NCBI GenBank assembly: GCA_008123405.1
Contig: VSSA01000002.1
Coordinates: 310,001 to 374,000 of the forward strand
DNA length: 64,000 nt
Direction: 5' to 3'
Source of the DNA: Nocardioides sp. BGMRC 2183
GTDB taxonomy: Bacteria; Actinomycetota; Actinomycetes; Propionibacteriales; Nocardioidaceae
Shown: in pieces, positions 25,541 to 33,291 of the stretch
Numbering within the stretch: position 1 is the stretch's first letter
Layout of the letters: each line of letters begins with the position of its first letter
The notes under the pieces: model-generated
Seen by the model: only the letters and a program-made list of their open reading frames with translations
What the model was told of the DNA's origin: nothing
Database searches by the model: none
Made by a program: the position numbers and the translations under genes

Positions 25541-26987
25541 GGGTGTGGCCCATCGGCACCAGACCGAGCTCGGCGTTGTCGGCGTCCAGCAGTGGGCTGC
25601 CGGTGGCCTGGTCGTGGGTGTTGGGCACCCATAACGAGCCAATCGCGGCGAGGGCGAGCGCGATCGCCAGCACCAGCAGCCCGACGACGTAGCCCGACTC
25701 CTGGGGAAAGCCGCTCGGACCCACGTGTGCGGTAACGAGTCCGGCCATCACGGCGGCCCCCAGTGAACCCCCGATGGTGCGGACATTGGCATTCATTCCG
25801 CTCGCGACGCCCGTCTGATCGGCCGGCACCGCACCGACGACGACCCCGGCGAGGGTGGCGAAGACGATACCGATCCCGGCGCCGAGGGTGGTCATGAAGA
25901 TGGTGACCTGCCATGGGTGGGTATGGGCGAAGGCCAGGGCCAGGAAGGACGCCGAGCCGATGAGGCACCCTGCGGACGTCACCCACCGTGAGCCGAAGGT
26001 CCGCACCAGCGAGGAGGTCGCGAAGCCGACCACGAACATCGCGAGTGTGGATGGGAGCAGCATCCGTCCGGACTCGGTCAGCGTCGACCCGAAGCCGTAG
26101 CCCGCCGCCGGCGGCGTCTGGACCAGCTGGGGGACGAAGCCGTAGCCGGCAAACATGCAGAAGCCGAGCAGGGTGGCGACCAGATTGGAGGTCCAGATCC
26201 CGCGCCGGCGCATCATGTCGAGATCGATCATCGGCGTGCTGACGCGCGCTTCCACGAACGCCCACACCGCTGCCGCGACGGCCGACGAGCCCAGCAACCC
26301 GAGCACGGCCAGCGACGTCCAGCCCCAGGTGTTGCCCTGGCTCAGGGCGAGCAGGAGCAGCACCAGCCACAGCGCGAGCAGCGCAGCAGGCCCCCAGGGC
26401 AGCGGACTCGGCGCCGCCACGGGAGACGGGGGCACCAGCAGCGTCGCGGCCCCCGCGAGTGCGGTGGCGATCATCGGCAGCCAGAACAGCCAGTGGAAGC
26501 CCAGATGATCGACGATCGGACCTGCGGCGACCAGGCCCGCGCCATATCCGAGTGAGCCGATGGCGGCGAGGATGCTGATCGTCCGTCCGACCCGGTCGTC
26601 GGCGATCTCGTCACGGATGATGCCGAACGCCAACGGCATCACGCCGCCCCCGGCGCCTTGGACGATCCGCGCGAAGATGAGGATGCCGAGGGTGGGCGCG
26701 ACGGCGGCGAGGAGCGACCCGAGGGTCAGCGCCGCGAGGGTGAGCACGAGGATCCGCTGCTTGCCGACGATGTCTCCGATCCGACCCATCAGCGGAGTGC
26801 AGACGGAGGCGGAGAGCAGGTAGGCGGTCAGCACCCAGGTGACGCTCTCCTGGGTGGCGTCGTACTGCTCCTGGATCTGCGGCAGCACGGGGACGAAGAG
26901 CGACTGGAGCGCGGAGAAGGAGACGACCGCGATGGTCAGGATGGTGATGATGAACCCGGATCTGACTCGCTGGGTCCGCGCTGCCAC
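25536..26987 (-). CDS. MFS transporter, DHA2-like
   Basis: A 483-residue transporter with about 14 hydrophobic segments, consistent with the drug:H+ antiporter-2 group. LMGRIGDIVGKQRILVL is the loop 2-3 MFS signature, and IVQGAGGGVMPLAFG is the segment-5 motif typical of exporters. GTG 26987 was chosen because AAGGAGACCCAAGC lies just upstream; an ATG at 27059 would add a polar tail. It probably exports or imports a substrate of the surrounding pathway. Confidence 0.88.
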   Translation of the reverse strand: MAARTQRVRSGFIITILTIAVVSFSALQSLFVPVLPQIQEQYDATQESVTWVLTAYLLSASVCTPLMGRIGDIVGKQRILVLTLAALTLGSLLAAVAPTLGILIFARIVQGAGGGVMPLAFGIIRDEIADDRVGRTISILAAIGSLGYGAGLVAAGPIVDHLGFHWLFWLPMIATALAGAATLLVPPSPVAAPSPLPWGPAALLALWLVLLLLALSQGNTWGWTSLAVLGLLGSSAVAAAVWAFVEARVSTPMIDLDMMRRRGIWTSNLVATLLGFCMFAGYGFVPQLVQTPPAAGYGFGSTLTESGRMLLPSTLAMFVVGFATSSLVRTFGSRWVTSAGCLIGSASFLALAFAHTHPWQVTIFMTTLGAGIGIVFATLAGVVVGAVPADQTGVASGMNANVRTIGGSLGAAVMAGLVTAHVGPSGFPQESGYVVGLLVLAIALALAAIGSLWVPNTHDQATGSPLLDADNAELGLVPMGHTR

Positions 26988-27032
26988 GCTTGGGTCTCCT
27001 TCGTGGCCGCCGGGTGGTGGCACACCTTTACC

Positions 27033-27054
27033 ATAACCGAACAGTGTTGGATAT
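27033..27054. promoter_or_regulatory. Imperfect inverted repeat in divergent promoter
   Basis: ATAACCGAACAGTGTTGGAT contains the core AAC-agt-GTT and lies between the MFS gene (start 26987) and the gene at 27146. It resembles sites before other operons in the region. Confidence 0.45.
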
Positions 27055-27145
27055 CTCAAGGTTCACCACTAGACTAACAGCGCTGTATTACTGCAGGTTC
27101 GACTGCTCCACTGGGCGGGCCCGCCGGATGGTCAGGAGGTCACTG

Positions 27146-28375
27146 ATGCTGACGCCGTACGACGAGTTCCCGGTTCACCAGAGCCCCCATCCGTTCAGCC
27201 TGATCCCGTCCACCGACTACGGCTGGGACGATGGCTACTACTTCGGGATGATGAACGCCCGCGACCGGATGTTCCTCGATGTGAACTTCCGGGTGAACCC
27301 GAACACCGACATGGTCGGCGGCGCTGCGCTCTTCGTGAAGGACGACCGCCAGTTCGTGCTCCGACTCAACCGGGTCTGGCGCGACGATTTCGCCCTACGG
27401 ATCGGACCGCTGTCGCTGGAGATCCTGGAGCCGCTGCGCACCTGGCGGCTGAGGCTGGAGGAGAACGACTCCGGGCTGGAGTTCGACGTCACGTGGCGAG
27501 GGAGCACTCCGCCGATCCTGGAGGCCCACCACCTGGTGCAGCAACGCGGCCGGATCGTCACCGACCAGTCGCGCTACAACCAACCCGGGCGTGCGTCGGG
27601 CTGGATCGACTACCGGGGTGCGCGGGTCGAGGTCGATCCCGCCGTGTGGGGTGCGGCCCGTGACCACTCCTGGGGGATCTACGTGCAGCGGCCACCCTTC
27701 GCGCCCGATCCGCGTTGGCTCCCGCCGGCGGAGCCCGCGGCGGCTGCTCGTGCACTGCGGTTCTGGACCATCTTCTCCACTCCTGACGGTCCGGGTGGCT
27801 TCTTCCAGATCAACGAGACCTCGGATGGTCGACAAGCGGGGATGGTCGACGTCTTCAGCGCTCCATTCGAAGGCCGTGTCCACCGTGGGTACGACGACCC
27901 GGGGGTCATCCTCGTCTCGTACGAGCACGAGATGAGCTTCGAGCCGGGGACACGCCTGTTCCGCGAAGGAACCGTCGGTCTGATCGACGAGCGCGGTGAG
28001 CGGTGGGAGATCCACTTCGAGCGGGCGATGATGCCGTGGTCCGCGCGGACGATCGGCTACTCGCCGGGCGGGTGGCGCGACGGCGGCAACTTCCACTCCT
28101 TCCACGGATCGCGTGACCTGGCCATCGAGTGGGACGAGCCGGTCGACATCTCGGTCCAGCCGATGTCGGCGATCAGCAACATCGCTTTGGAACCGGGCGC
28201 GGACCGGTTCGCGATGCGGGCCGCCGCCGACAAGCCCGAGACCGGCACCGTGCTGACCTGCCAGGTCACCGTCACCTCTCCGCAGGGCGAGACCTTCACC
28301 GGGGGCACCTGCCATGTCGACGCGAGCGTGCTCGGCGCCTATCCCCGCTACGGGATCACGAGCGACACGCCCTGA
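27146..28375 (+). CDS. AttH/CrtC-like protein of unknown function
   Basis: A 409-residue beta-rich protein. AARDHSWGIYVQRPP (about 171-185) matches the R-D-x-SWG element shared by AttH/hydroxyneurosporene-synthase-like lipocalin folds. Other blocks are DDGYYFGMMNARD at the N terminus and RFWTIFSTPDGPGG in the middle. No signal peptide. ATG 27146 follows GTCAGGAGGTCACTG, a strong ribosome site. Such proteins often accompany terpene or steroid catabolic genes in actinobacteria (inference); a hydratase or ligand-binding role is possible. Confidence 0.65.
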   Translation: MLTPYDEFPVHQSPHPFSLIPSTDYGWDDGYYFGMMNARDRMFLDVNFRVNPNTDMVGGAALFVKDDRQFVLRLNRVWRDDFALRIGPLSLEILEPLRTWRLRLEENDSGLEFDVTWRGSTPPILEAHHLVQQRGRIVTDQSRYNQPGRASGWIDYRGARVEVDPAVWGAARDHSWGIYVQRPPFAPDPRWLPPAEPAAAARALRFWTIFSTPDGPGGFFQINETSDGRQAGMVDVFSAPFEGRVHRGYDDPGVILVSYEHEMSFEPGTRLFREGTVGLIDERGERWEIHFERAMMPWSARTIGYSPGGWRDGGNFHSFHGSRDLAIEWDEPVDISVQPMSAISNIALEPGADRFAMRAAADKPETGTVLTCQVTVTSPQGETFTGGTCHVDASVLGAYPRYGITSDTP

Positions 28376-28456
28376 CCGAGGGGGATACCGAACCCGCTCG
28401 GTAGGAGTGGTCCGCGTTCCCGGAAGGGTGTCGGTGGTCCTTGTGGAGCAGGTCGG

Positions 28457-29659
28457 TCAGACCTTGTCGAACTCGATCTCGACGGCGTGCATCACGTTGC
28501 TCTGACCGGCGGGCCAGAGGAGGGGGGCGGCGTCCGGTGCGAGGCGAATGTTGCGGATCCGGCCGAGCAGCTCCTCGAAGGCGATCTCAATCTGCAGCCG
28601 CGCCATGTTGGAGCCGATGCAGCGGTGCACGCCCATGCCGAATGCCGCGTGACCGCTGCGTGCCTCATCGAAGACCAGCGCCTCCGGATCGTGGAACTTC
28701 TGCGGGTCGCGATTGGCGGCGTCGAAGCGGATCTGCACCCGCTCTCCCTTGCGGATCGTGCTGCCGCCGAGCTCGACGTCTTTGGTGGCGACGCGGGCCA
28801 TGCCGGCGACGGGGGAGTCCAGGCGCAGGAATTCGTCCATGTCGCGTCGGACCCACGCCGGGTCGCGGAGCCGGTCCTCGAGGCCGGGCTGCTGGGTGAG
28901 CCGGTAGGTGATGTTGCCGATGGCGGCTCGGGTCGTGTCCAACCCGCCCATCACGAAGATCCCGAGACAGCCGATCTGGTTCTCCAGAGGGATCGGCTCG
29001 TCATGGACCCGGCCGTTGACCAGCCGGGAGATGAGGCCGTCCCCCTCGACACCGCGCTCCTTGGCCCGGGACAGGTAGTCGGCACACATCTCGAAGAGCG
29101 CGGCATAGATCTCCGGGGTTGCGCCCTCGGCGACCTTCAGGGCTAACTCCTGTGCGGCGGCGAGCTCCTCATCGGTGAGGTCGTTGAAGATCACCTTGGT
29201 GAGCATCGTCCCGATGTAGGGGCCCGAGTATCCGTTGAGGACCTCGACGCGGCCGACGTCGATGAACCCGTCGATCAGGTTCCGTGCCGTCTGTCGCATC
29301 TCGGCCTCGAACGGCGCCAACGCGCTGCGCGAGAAAAGGGGATTGAGCAGTTTTCGGATCTCACTCTGAAACGGCGGGTCGTCGTCGATGGGGGTCAGGG
29401 AGGGGAGGCCGGTCGGGATCATCGGTGACTCGGTGGAGGACCACGTCTCCCAGTCCTCCGTCACTGCGCGGACGTCTTGGTATCGCGTCACCATGTGGAA
29501 TCCGCCATCGCCCTCGGTGTGGGGCAGGCGATGCTGCTGGCGTGCCCAGTCGAAGAGCTGCCACTTCACGTCCTGGTCGGCCTGGTTGAAGATCTCGAAG
29601 GTGCCGAGGCGGGCCTCGCAGTCGAGCATTGCGTCGGTGGGTCCCTGGGTGGCGGTCAT
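28457..29659 (-). CDS. Cytochrome P450
   Basis: A 400-residue soluble monooxygenase. The heme loop is FGMGVHRCIG (Cys 347), the K-helix ExxR is in DEFLRLDSP, and the I-helix MGGLDTTRAA keeps the Asp-Thr oxygen-activation pair. It resembles the P450 at 29924 along its whole length (shared segments include ITYRLTQQPGLE and RLRDPAWVRRDMDEFLRL), so the two arose by duplication. The ferredoxin gene lies between them on the same strand, and electrons probably come through it. Substrate unknown. Confidence 0.95.
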   Translation of the reverse strand: MTATQGPTDAMLDCEARLGTFEIFNQADQDVKWQLFDWARQQHRLPHTEGDGGFHMVTRYQDVRAVTEDWETWSSTESPMIPTGLPSLTPIDDDPPFQSEIRKLLNPLFSRSALAPFEAEMRQTARNLIDGFIDVGRVEVLNGYSGPYIGTMLTKVIFNDLTDEELAAAQELALKVAEGATPEIYAALFEMCADYLSRAKERGVEGDGLISRLVNGRVHDEPIPLENQIGCLGIFVMGGLDTTRAAIGNITYRLTQQPGLEDRLRDPAWVRRDMDEFLRLDSPVAGMARVATKDVELGGSTIRKGERVQIRFDAANRDPQKFHDPEALVFDEARSGHAAFGMGVHRCIGSNMARLQIEIAFEELLGRIRNIRLAPDAAPLLWPAGQSNVMHAVEIEFDKV

Positions 29660-29696
29660 GGTGTCTCCTGGGCGCAGAGGGGAGCGGGGGCGGGGG

Positions 29697-29885
29697 TCAT
29701 TGACTGGTCAGGGCCGACTCGGGACAGCTGGTGACGGCCTCCTCGATGTCAGCGATCTCGCTCCCGGAGACCTCGTCGCGCAGCAGCAGGACCTTGCCGA
29801 GGTCGTCGACGTCGAAGACCTCTGGGGCCAGGAGGGCGCAGCGGCCGTGACCCTGGCAGCGCTCGGTGTCGGCCTGGATGCGCAT
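29697..29885 (-). CDS. Ferredoxin ([3Fe-4S] type, P450 partner)
   Basis: A 62-residue ferredoxin starting at ATG 29885. CQGHGRC supplies two cysteines with a His in the usual second-Cys position, and SCPESAL supplies the last. This C-x2-H-x2-C pattern is common in P450 electron donors. It sits 37 bp before one P450 start and 38 bp after the other P450 stop, so all three are one transcription unit. GTTGTCTCCTCGGAGG lies around the upstream ribosome site. Confidence 0.92.
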   Translation of the reverse strand: MRIQADTERCQGHGRCALLAPEVFDVDDLGKVLLLRDEVSGSEIADIEEAVTSCPESALTSQ

Positions 29886-29923
29886 GGTTGTCTCCTCGGA
29901 GGTGGTGGTGTCGGACATCTCCC

Positions 29924-31123
29924 TCACACCCGGTCGAACTCGATGTTCACGGCGTGGAGACAGTTGCTCTGCCCGGATGCCCAGACGATCTCGGCGTCCG
30001 GCGCCAGGCGCAGGTTCTTGATGCGCGACAGCAGCTCGGCGAACGCGATCTCGATCTGCATCCGTGCCATGTTGGATCCGAGGCAGCGGTGCACTCCCAT
30101 CCCAAAAGCGGCGTGACCTCCGCGCGCCTCGTCGAAGTGGAGCGTTCCGGGGTCGGCGAACTTCTCGGGGTCGCGGTTGGCAGCGTCGAATCGGGCCTGG
30201 ACGCGCTCGCCCTTGCGGATCTGGACGCCGTGGATCTCGACGTCCCGGGTGGCCACACGTGCCATCGCTCCCACGGGCGAGTCCAGTCGGAGGAACTCGT
30301 CCATGTCGCGCCGGACCCATGCCGGATCACGGAGTCGCTCCTCGAGACCGGGTTGCTGGGTGAGCCGGTAGGTGATGTTGCCGATGGCGGCACGGGTGGT
30401 GTCGAGTCCGCCGAGGACCAAGATGCCGAGGCAACCGATCTGCTTGTCGGTCGGGATCGGCTCCCCGTTGACGGTGCCGTTCACGAGCCGCGCCAACACA
30501 CCGTCACCGGTGATGCCACGCTCCTTGGCGTTGGCCAGGTACTCGGCGCAGATGCTGAAGAGACGCGCGAACACCTCCGGGGTGGCGGCTTCGGCGACCT
30601 CCAGGGCGATCTCCTGCGCGACGTTGAGTTCGTCCTCGGTGAGATCGTTGAAGATCACCTTGATCAACATCCGGCCGATGTACGGCCAGGCGAACCGGTT
30701 GAGGATCTCGACGCGACCGTCGTGGATCCACTCGTCGATCAAGGCCGTTGCGGTCTCTTGCATCGGCTGCTCGTACGGCGCCAGCGCGCTGCGGGAGAAG
30801 AGCGGGTTGAGCAGCTTCCTCATGTCCGCTTGGAACGGCGGGTCGTCGTCGATCGGACTCAGCGACGGGACGCCTGTCGCGACCAGCGGAGACTGGGTCG
30901 AGGAGAACGTCTCCCAGTCCTCCATCACGTGCCGCACGTCTTCGTAGCGGGTGAGCAGGTAGAAGGGGCCGCCGCTCGCCTCGTCGTCGGTCTGCACGAC
31001 AGGTGCATGGGTGCGCGCGTGGTCGAAGAGCTCCCACTTCTGATCGGAGTCCGTCTGATCGAAGTAGTTGAAGTGCTGGAGCCGTGCATCGATTGCGTCA
31101 ATCGGCTCGCGTGTGGTGGTCAT
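29924..31123 (-). CDS. Cytochrome P450
   Basis: A 399-residue P450 with heme loop FGMGVHRCLG (Cys 347), ExxR in DEFLRLDSP and I-helix LGGLDTTRAA. It is the first gene of a likely P450-ferredoxin-P450 unit. Compared with its paralogue at 28457, the N-terminal third and the B-C loop region differ most, which could change substrate range. ATG 31123 gives a family-typical N terminus. It lies 29 bp after the stop of the alcohol dehydrogenase upstream on the same strand. Confidence 0.95.
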   Translation of the reverse strand: MTTTREPIDAIDARLQHFNYFDQTDSDQKWELFDHARTHAPVVQTDDEASGGPFYLLTRYEDVRHVMEDWETFSSTQSPLVATGVPSLSPIDDDPPFQADMRKLLNPLFSRSALAPYEQPMQETATALIDEWIHDGRVEILNRFAWPYIGRMLIKVIFNDLTEDELNVAQEIALEVAEAATPEVFARLFSICAEYLANAKERGITGDGVLARLVNGTVNGEPIPTDKQIGCLGILVLGGLDTTRAAIGNITYRLTQQPGLEERLRDPAWVRRDMDEFLRLDSPVGAMARVATRDVEIHGVQIRKGERVQARFDAANRDPEKFADPGTLHFDEARGGHAAFGMGVHRCLGSNMARMQIEIAFAELLSRIKNLRLAPDAEIVWASGQSNCLHAVNIEFDRV

Positions 31124-31152
31124 CGGCTGTGCCTCCGGTCGTCCGAGCGGGC

Positions 31153-32265
31153 TCAGAAGTTGTTGACGATCACGCCGCGGATGTTCTTGCCGTCGAGCAT
31201 GTCGGCGTAGCCCTGGTTGATGTCCTCCAGTGCGTAGGTGCGGGTGACCAGCTCATCGAGACGGAGCCGACCGGCTTTGTAAAGGGCGGCCAGGCGGGGG
31301 ATGTCCGAGCGTGGGTTGCAGCCGCCGTACACCGTGCCGAGCAGGGACTTCTCGAAAAGGGAGAACATCTGCATCCCGAGCGTCGGCTTGTCGTCGACGT
31401 TGCGGGCCATGCCGGTCAGCACTGCTCGACCGCCCTTGGAGACGAGGTCCATGAAGGGCTGGATCATCCAGCCCTCGACCACGCCGATCGTGCACACGCC
31501 CACCTCGGCCAGGACGCCGTGGGTGATCTCGGTGACCAGTGGGAGTGCCTCCTCCATCGAGGAGGCGGTGTGGGTGGCGCCGAGGATCTTGGCCTGATCG
31601 AGCTTGAAGGGCACCGGGTCTACCGCGACGATGTTGCGGGCGCCGCACATCTTCGCCCCTTGGACGGCATTGGCGCCGATCCCGCCGATACCCACCACGA
31701 CCACGGTGTCGCCAGGCTGCACCCGACCGATGTTGACCGAGGAACCCCATCCAGTCGGCACGCCGCAACCGAGCAGGCAGGCCACCTCGAACGGGATCTC
31801 CGGATCCACCTTGATCACGGACGTCTCGTGCACGACGGTGCGCTCTGCGAAGGTCCCGACCAGGGAGAGCGTGCCGACATCGCGGCCACGGGCGTGGGCG
31901 CGGTAGCCGCCGCTGATCATCGAGCCCTCCATCAGGAATTGCCCGTAGTCGCAGAGGTTGGAGCGACCGTCCACGCACCACCGGCAGCGACCGCAGGCAG
32001 GAGTGAAGGAGAAGACGACGTGGTCGCCGACGGCCAGGTCGGTGATGCCCGGGCCGACCTCCTCGATGACGCCGGCCCCCTCGTGCCCGCCGATGGTCGG
32101 TAGCGCGGCGTAGCCGTCACCGAGCCGGACGTGGTCGTCGGAGTGGCACATGCCCGCCGCCTCGATCCGAACCAGGACTTCGCTCTCCCGGGGAGCGTCG
32201 AGATCGATCTCCTCGACGCTCCAGGGCTGACCGGTCTCCCACAGGATGGCAGCTTTCGACTTCAT
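31153..32265 (-). CDS. Zn-dependent alcohol dehydrogenase, NDMA/mycofactocin-dependent type
   Basis: A 370-residue medium-chain dehydrogenase of the NDMA-dependent (Rxyl_3153-like) family. Catalytic zinc ligands are Cys40 and His61 (GGHEG), the structural zinc cysteines are in CGRCRWCVDGRSNLC, and NAD is bound by VGIGGIGANAVQG. The ending GKNIRGVIVNNF is typical. Such enzymes hold NAD tightly and need mycofactocin as external acceptor. ATG 32265 follows GAGAGGAATCACATC; an upstream in-frame ATG is unsupported. Probably oxidises a P450-made alcohol. Confidence 0.9.
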   Translation of the reverse strand: MKSKAAILWETGQPWSVEEIDLDAPRESEVLVRIEAAGMCHSDDHVRLGDGYAALPTIGGHEGAGVIEEVGPGITDLAVGDHVVFSFTPACGRCRWCVDGRSNLCDYGQFLMEGSMISGGYRAHARGRDVGTLSLVGTFAERTVVHETSVIKVDPEIPFEVACLLGCGVPTGWGSSVNIGRVQPGDTVVVVGIGGIGANAVQGAKMCGARNIVAVDPVPFKLDQAKILGATHTASSMEEALPLVTEITHGVLAEVGVCTIGVVEGWMIQPFMDLVSKGGRAVLTGMARNVDDKPTLGMQMFSLFEKSLLGTVYGGCNPRSDIPRLAALYKAGRLRLDELVTRTYALEDINQGYADMLDGKNIRGVIVNNF

Positions 32266-32296
32266 GATGTGATTCCTCTCACAGTGTGGCAGTGCC

Positions 32297-32320
32297 TTAA
32301 TCGAACGCACTTTGGTTCAA
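32297..32320 (-). promoter_or_regulatory. AT-rich imperfect inverted repeat upstream of alcohol dehydrogenase
   Basis: On the minus strand TTGAACCAAAGTGCGTTCGA carries GAAC and GTTC half-sites 8 bp apart. It lies within the spacer and -10 side of the likely promoter whose -35 is TTGACA at the edge of the palindrome at 32323. Confidence 0.4.
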
Positions 32321-32322
32321 AT

Positions 32323-32336
32323 GTCAAGGACTTGAC
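32323..32336. promoter_or_regulatory. KstR2-like palindrome
   Basis: GTCAAGGACTTGAC is a perfect inverted repeat (6-bp arms, 2-bp centre). Its core CAAGGACTTG matches the core of the known KstR2 operator, CAAG-N2-CTTG. It lies 58 bp upstream of the alcohol dehydrogenase start, overlapping a likely -35 (TTGACA on the minus strand). Confidence 0.55.
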
Positions 32337-32374
32337 GACTTGGGAATCTGTCATCGCGGCCGCCGAACTTCCCT

Positions 32375-33193
32375 CTAGTCGGTCGGCGCAGGACCGCCCT
32401 CCAGCCAGGTCCGGTAATCGGCGTTGATCGGCTGCGAGGCGTGGATCCCACCGTCGACGCTGAGTACGTGGCCGGTGATCATCCGTGACGCGGGCGTGGC
32501 CAGGAAGTAGACGACGTCCGCGACGTCTTGGGGGACCGCGACGTCAGGGGCCGCCATCGCGCGTCGATAGATGATCTCGCCCTCCGGGGTCCCGTAGGTC
32601 TCGACGTTGCGAGTCTTGACCACGGCGGGAGCGATGGCGTTGCACCGTACGCCACGTTTGCCGAACTGGACCGCCGTCGACCGGGTCAACTGGATGACCG
32701 CGGCCTTCGACACGCCGTACGACGTCAGTTGCATCTCGCCCGACAGGCCGGACAGAGAAGCGATGTTGACGATGCTGCCGCTTCCTTGCTCCAGCATCAG
32801 CGGCAGTGCCGCGCGAGTCATCACGAACATCGAGTAGACGTTGCCGCGCAGCGTGTCGAGGAAGAGTTCGGGCGCGGTGTCGAGCACGCCGCGGTCAGCC
32901 GCGGTCAGCTCGAGCGAAGCGGCGTTGTTGTGCAGTACGTCGACGCGGCCCCAGCGCTCGCCCACCTGGCGAACGAGAGCGTCGACCTGGTCGCGCTCTC
33001 GGACGTCGGTGACGATCGCGTGGGCGTCGCCACCGTACTCTCTGATCTCGGCCTCCACTAGGGGTGAGCGCTCGGTGTCGAGGTCGGCGATCACGACCGT
33101 CGCGCCCGCGCGGGCGAAGGTGTGCGCCGTCGCCTCTCCCATCCCGTTCGCGCCTCCGGTGATCACGACCACGCGGCCGGTCATCTCGCTCAT
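32375..33193 (-). CDS. SDR-family oxidoreductase
   Basis: A 272-residue classical short-chain dehydrogenase. The cofactor loop is VVITGGANGMGEA (about 8-20), NNAASLEL follows beta-4, the catalytic Ser is in VNIASLSG, and Tyr and Lys are in YGVSKAA. ATG 33193 follows GGAAGGACC; the longer frame upstream is not supported. It probably oxidises a secondary alcohol to a ketone. It shares a divergent promoter region with the Old-Yellow-Enzyme gene at 33292. Confidence 0.9.
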   Translation of the reverse strand: MSEMTGRVVVITGGANGMGEATAHTFARAGATVVIADLDTERSPLVEAEIREYGGDAHAIVTDVRERDQVDALVRQVGERWGRVDVLHNNAASLELTAADRGVLDTAPELFLDTLRGNVYSMFVMTRAALPLMLEQGSGSIVNIASLSGLSGEMQLTSYGVSKAAVIQLTRSTAVQFGKRGVRCNAIAPAVVKTRNVETYGTPEGEIIYRRAMAAPDVAVPQDVADVVYFLATPASRMITGHVLSVDGGIHASQPINADYRTWLEGGPAPTD

Positions 33194-33211
33194 CCGGTGG
33201 GTCCTTCCTTG

Positions 33212-33236
33212 ATAACCAAACGTCGATAGGCTATTC
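33212..33236. promoter_or_regulatory. Interrupted inverted repeat in divergent promoter
   Basis: ATAACC followed by GGCTAT, 11 bp apart, between the SDR (33193) and the Old-Yellow-Enzyme gene (33292). Same half-site as near 27033 and 54677. Confidence 0.4.
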
Positions 33237-33291
33237 ATAGTAGACACCTTTGTGCGCTGGATCACATCTCCGCACGCATCTAGGAGGTTCG

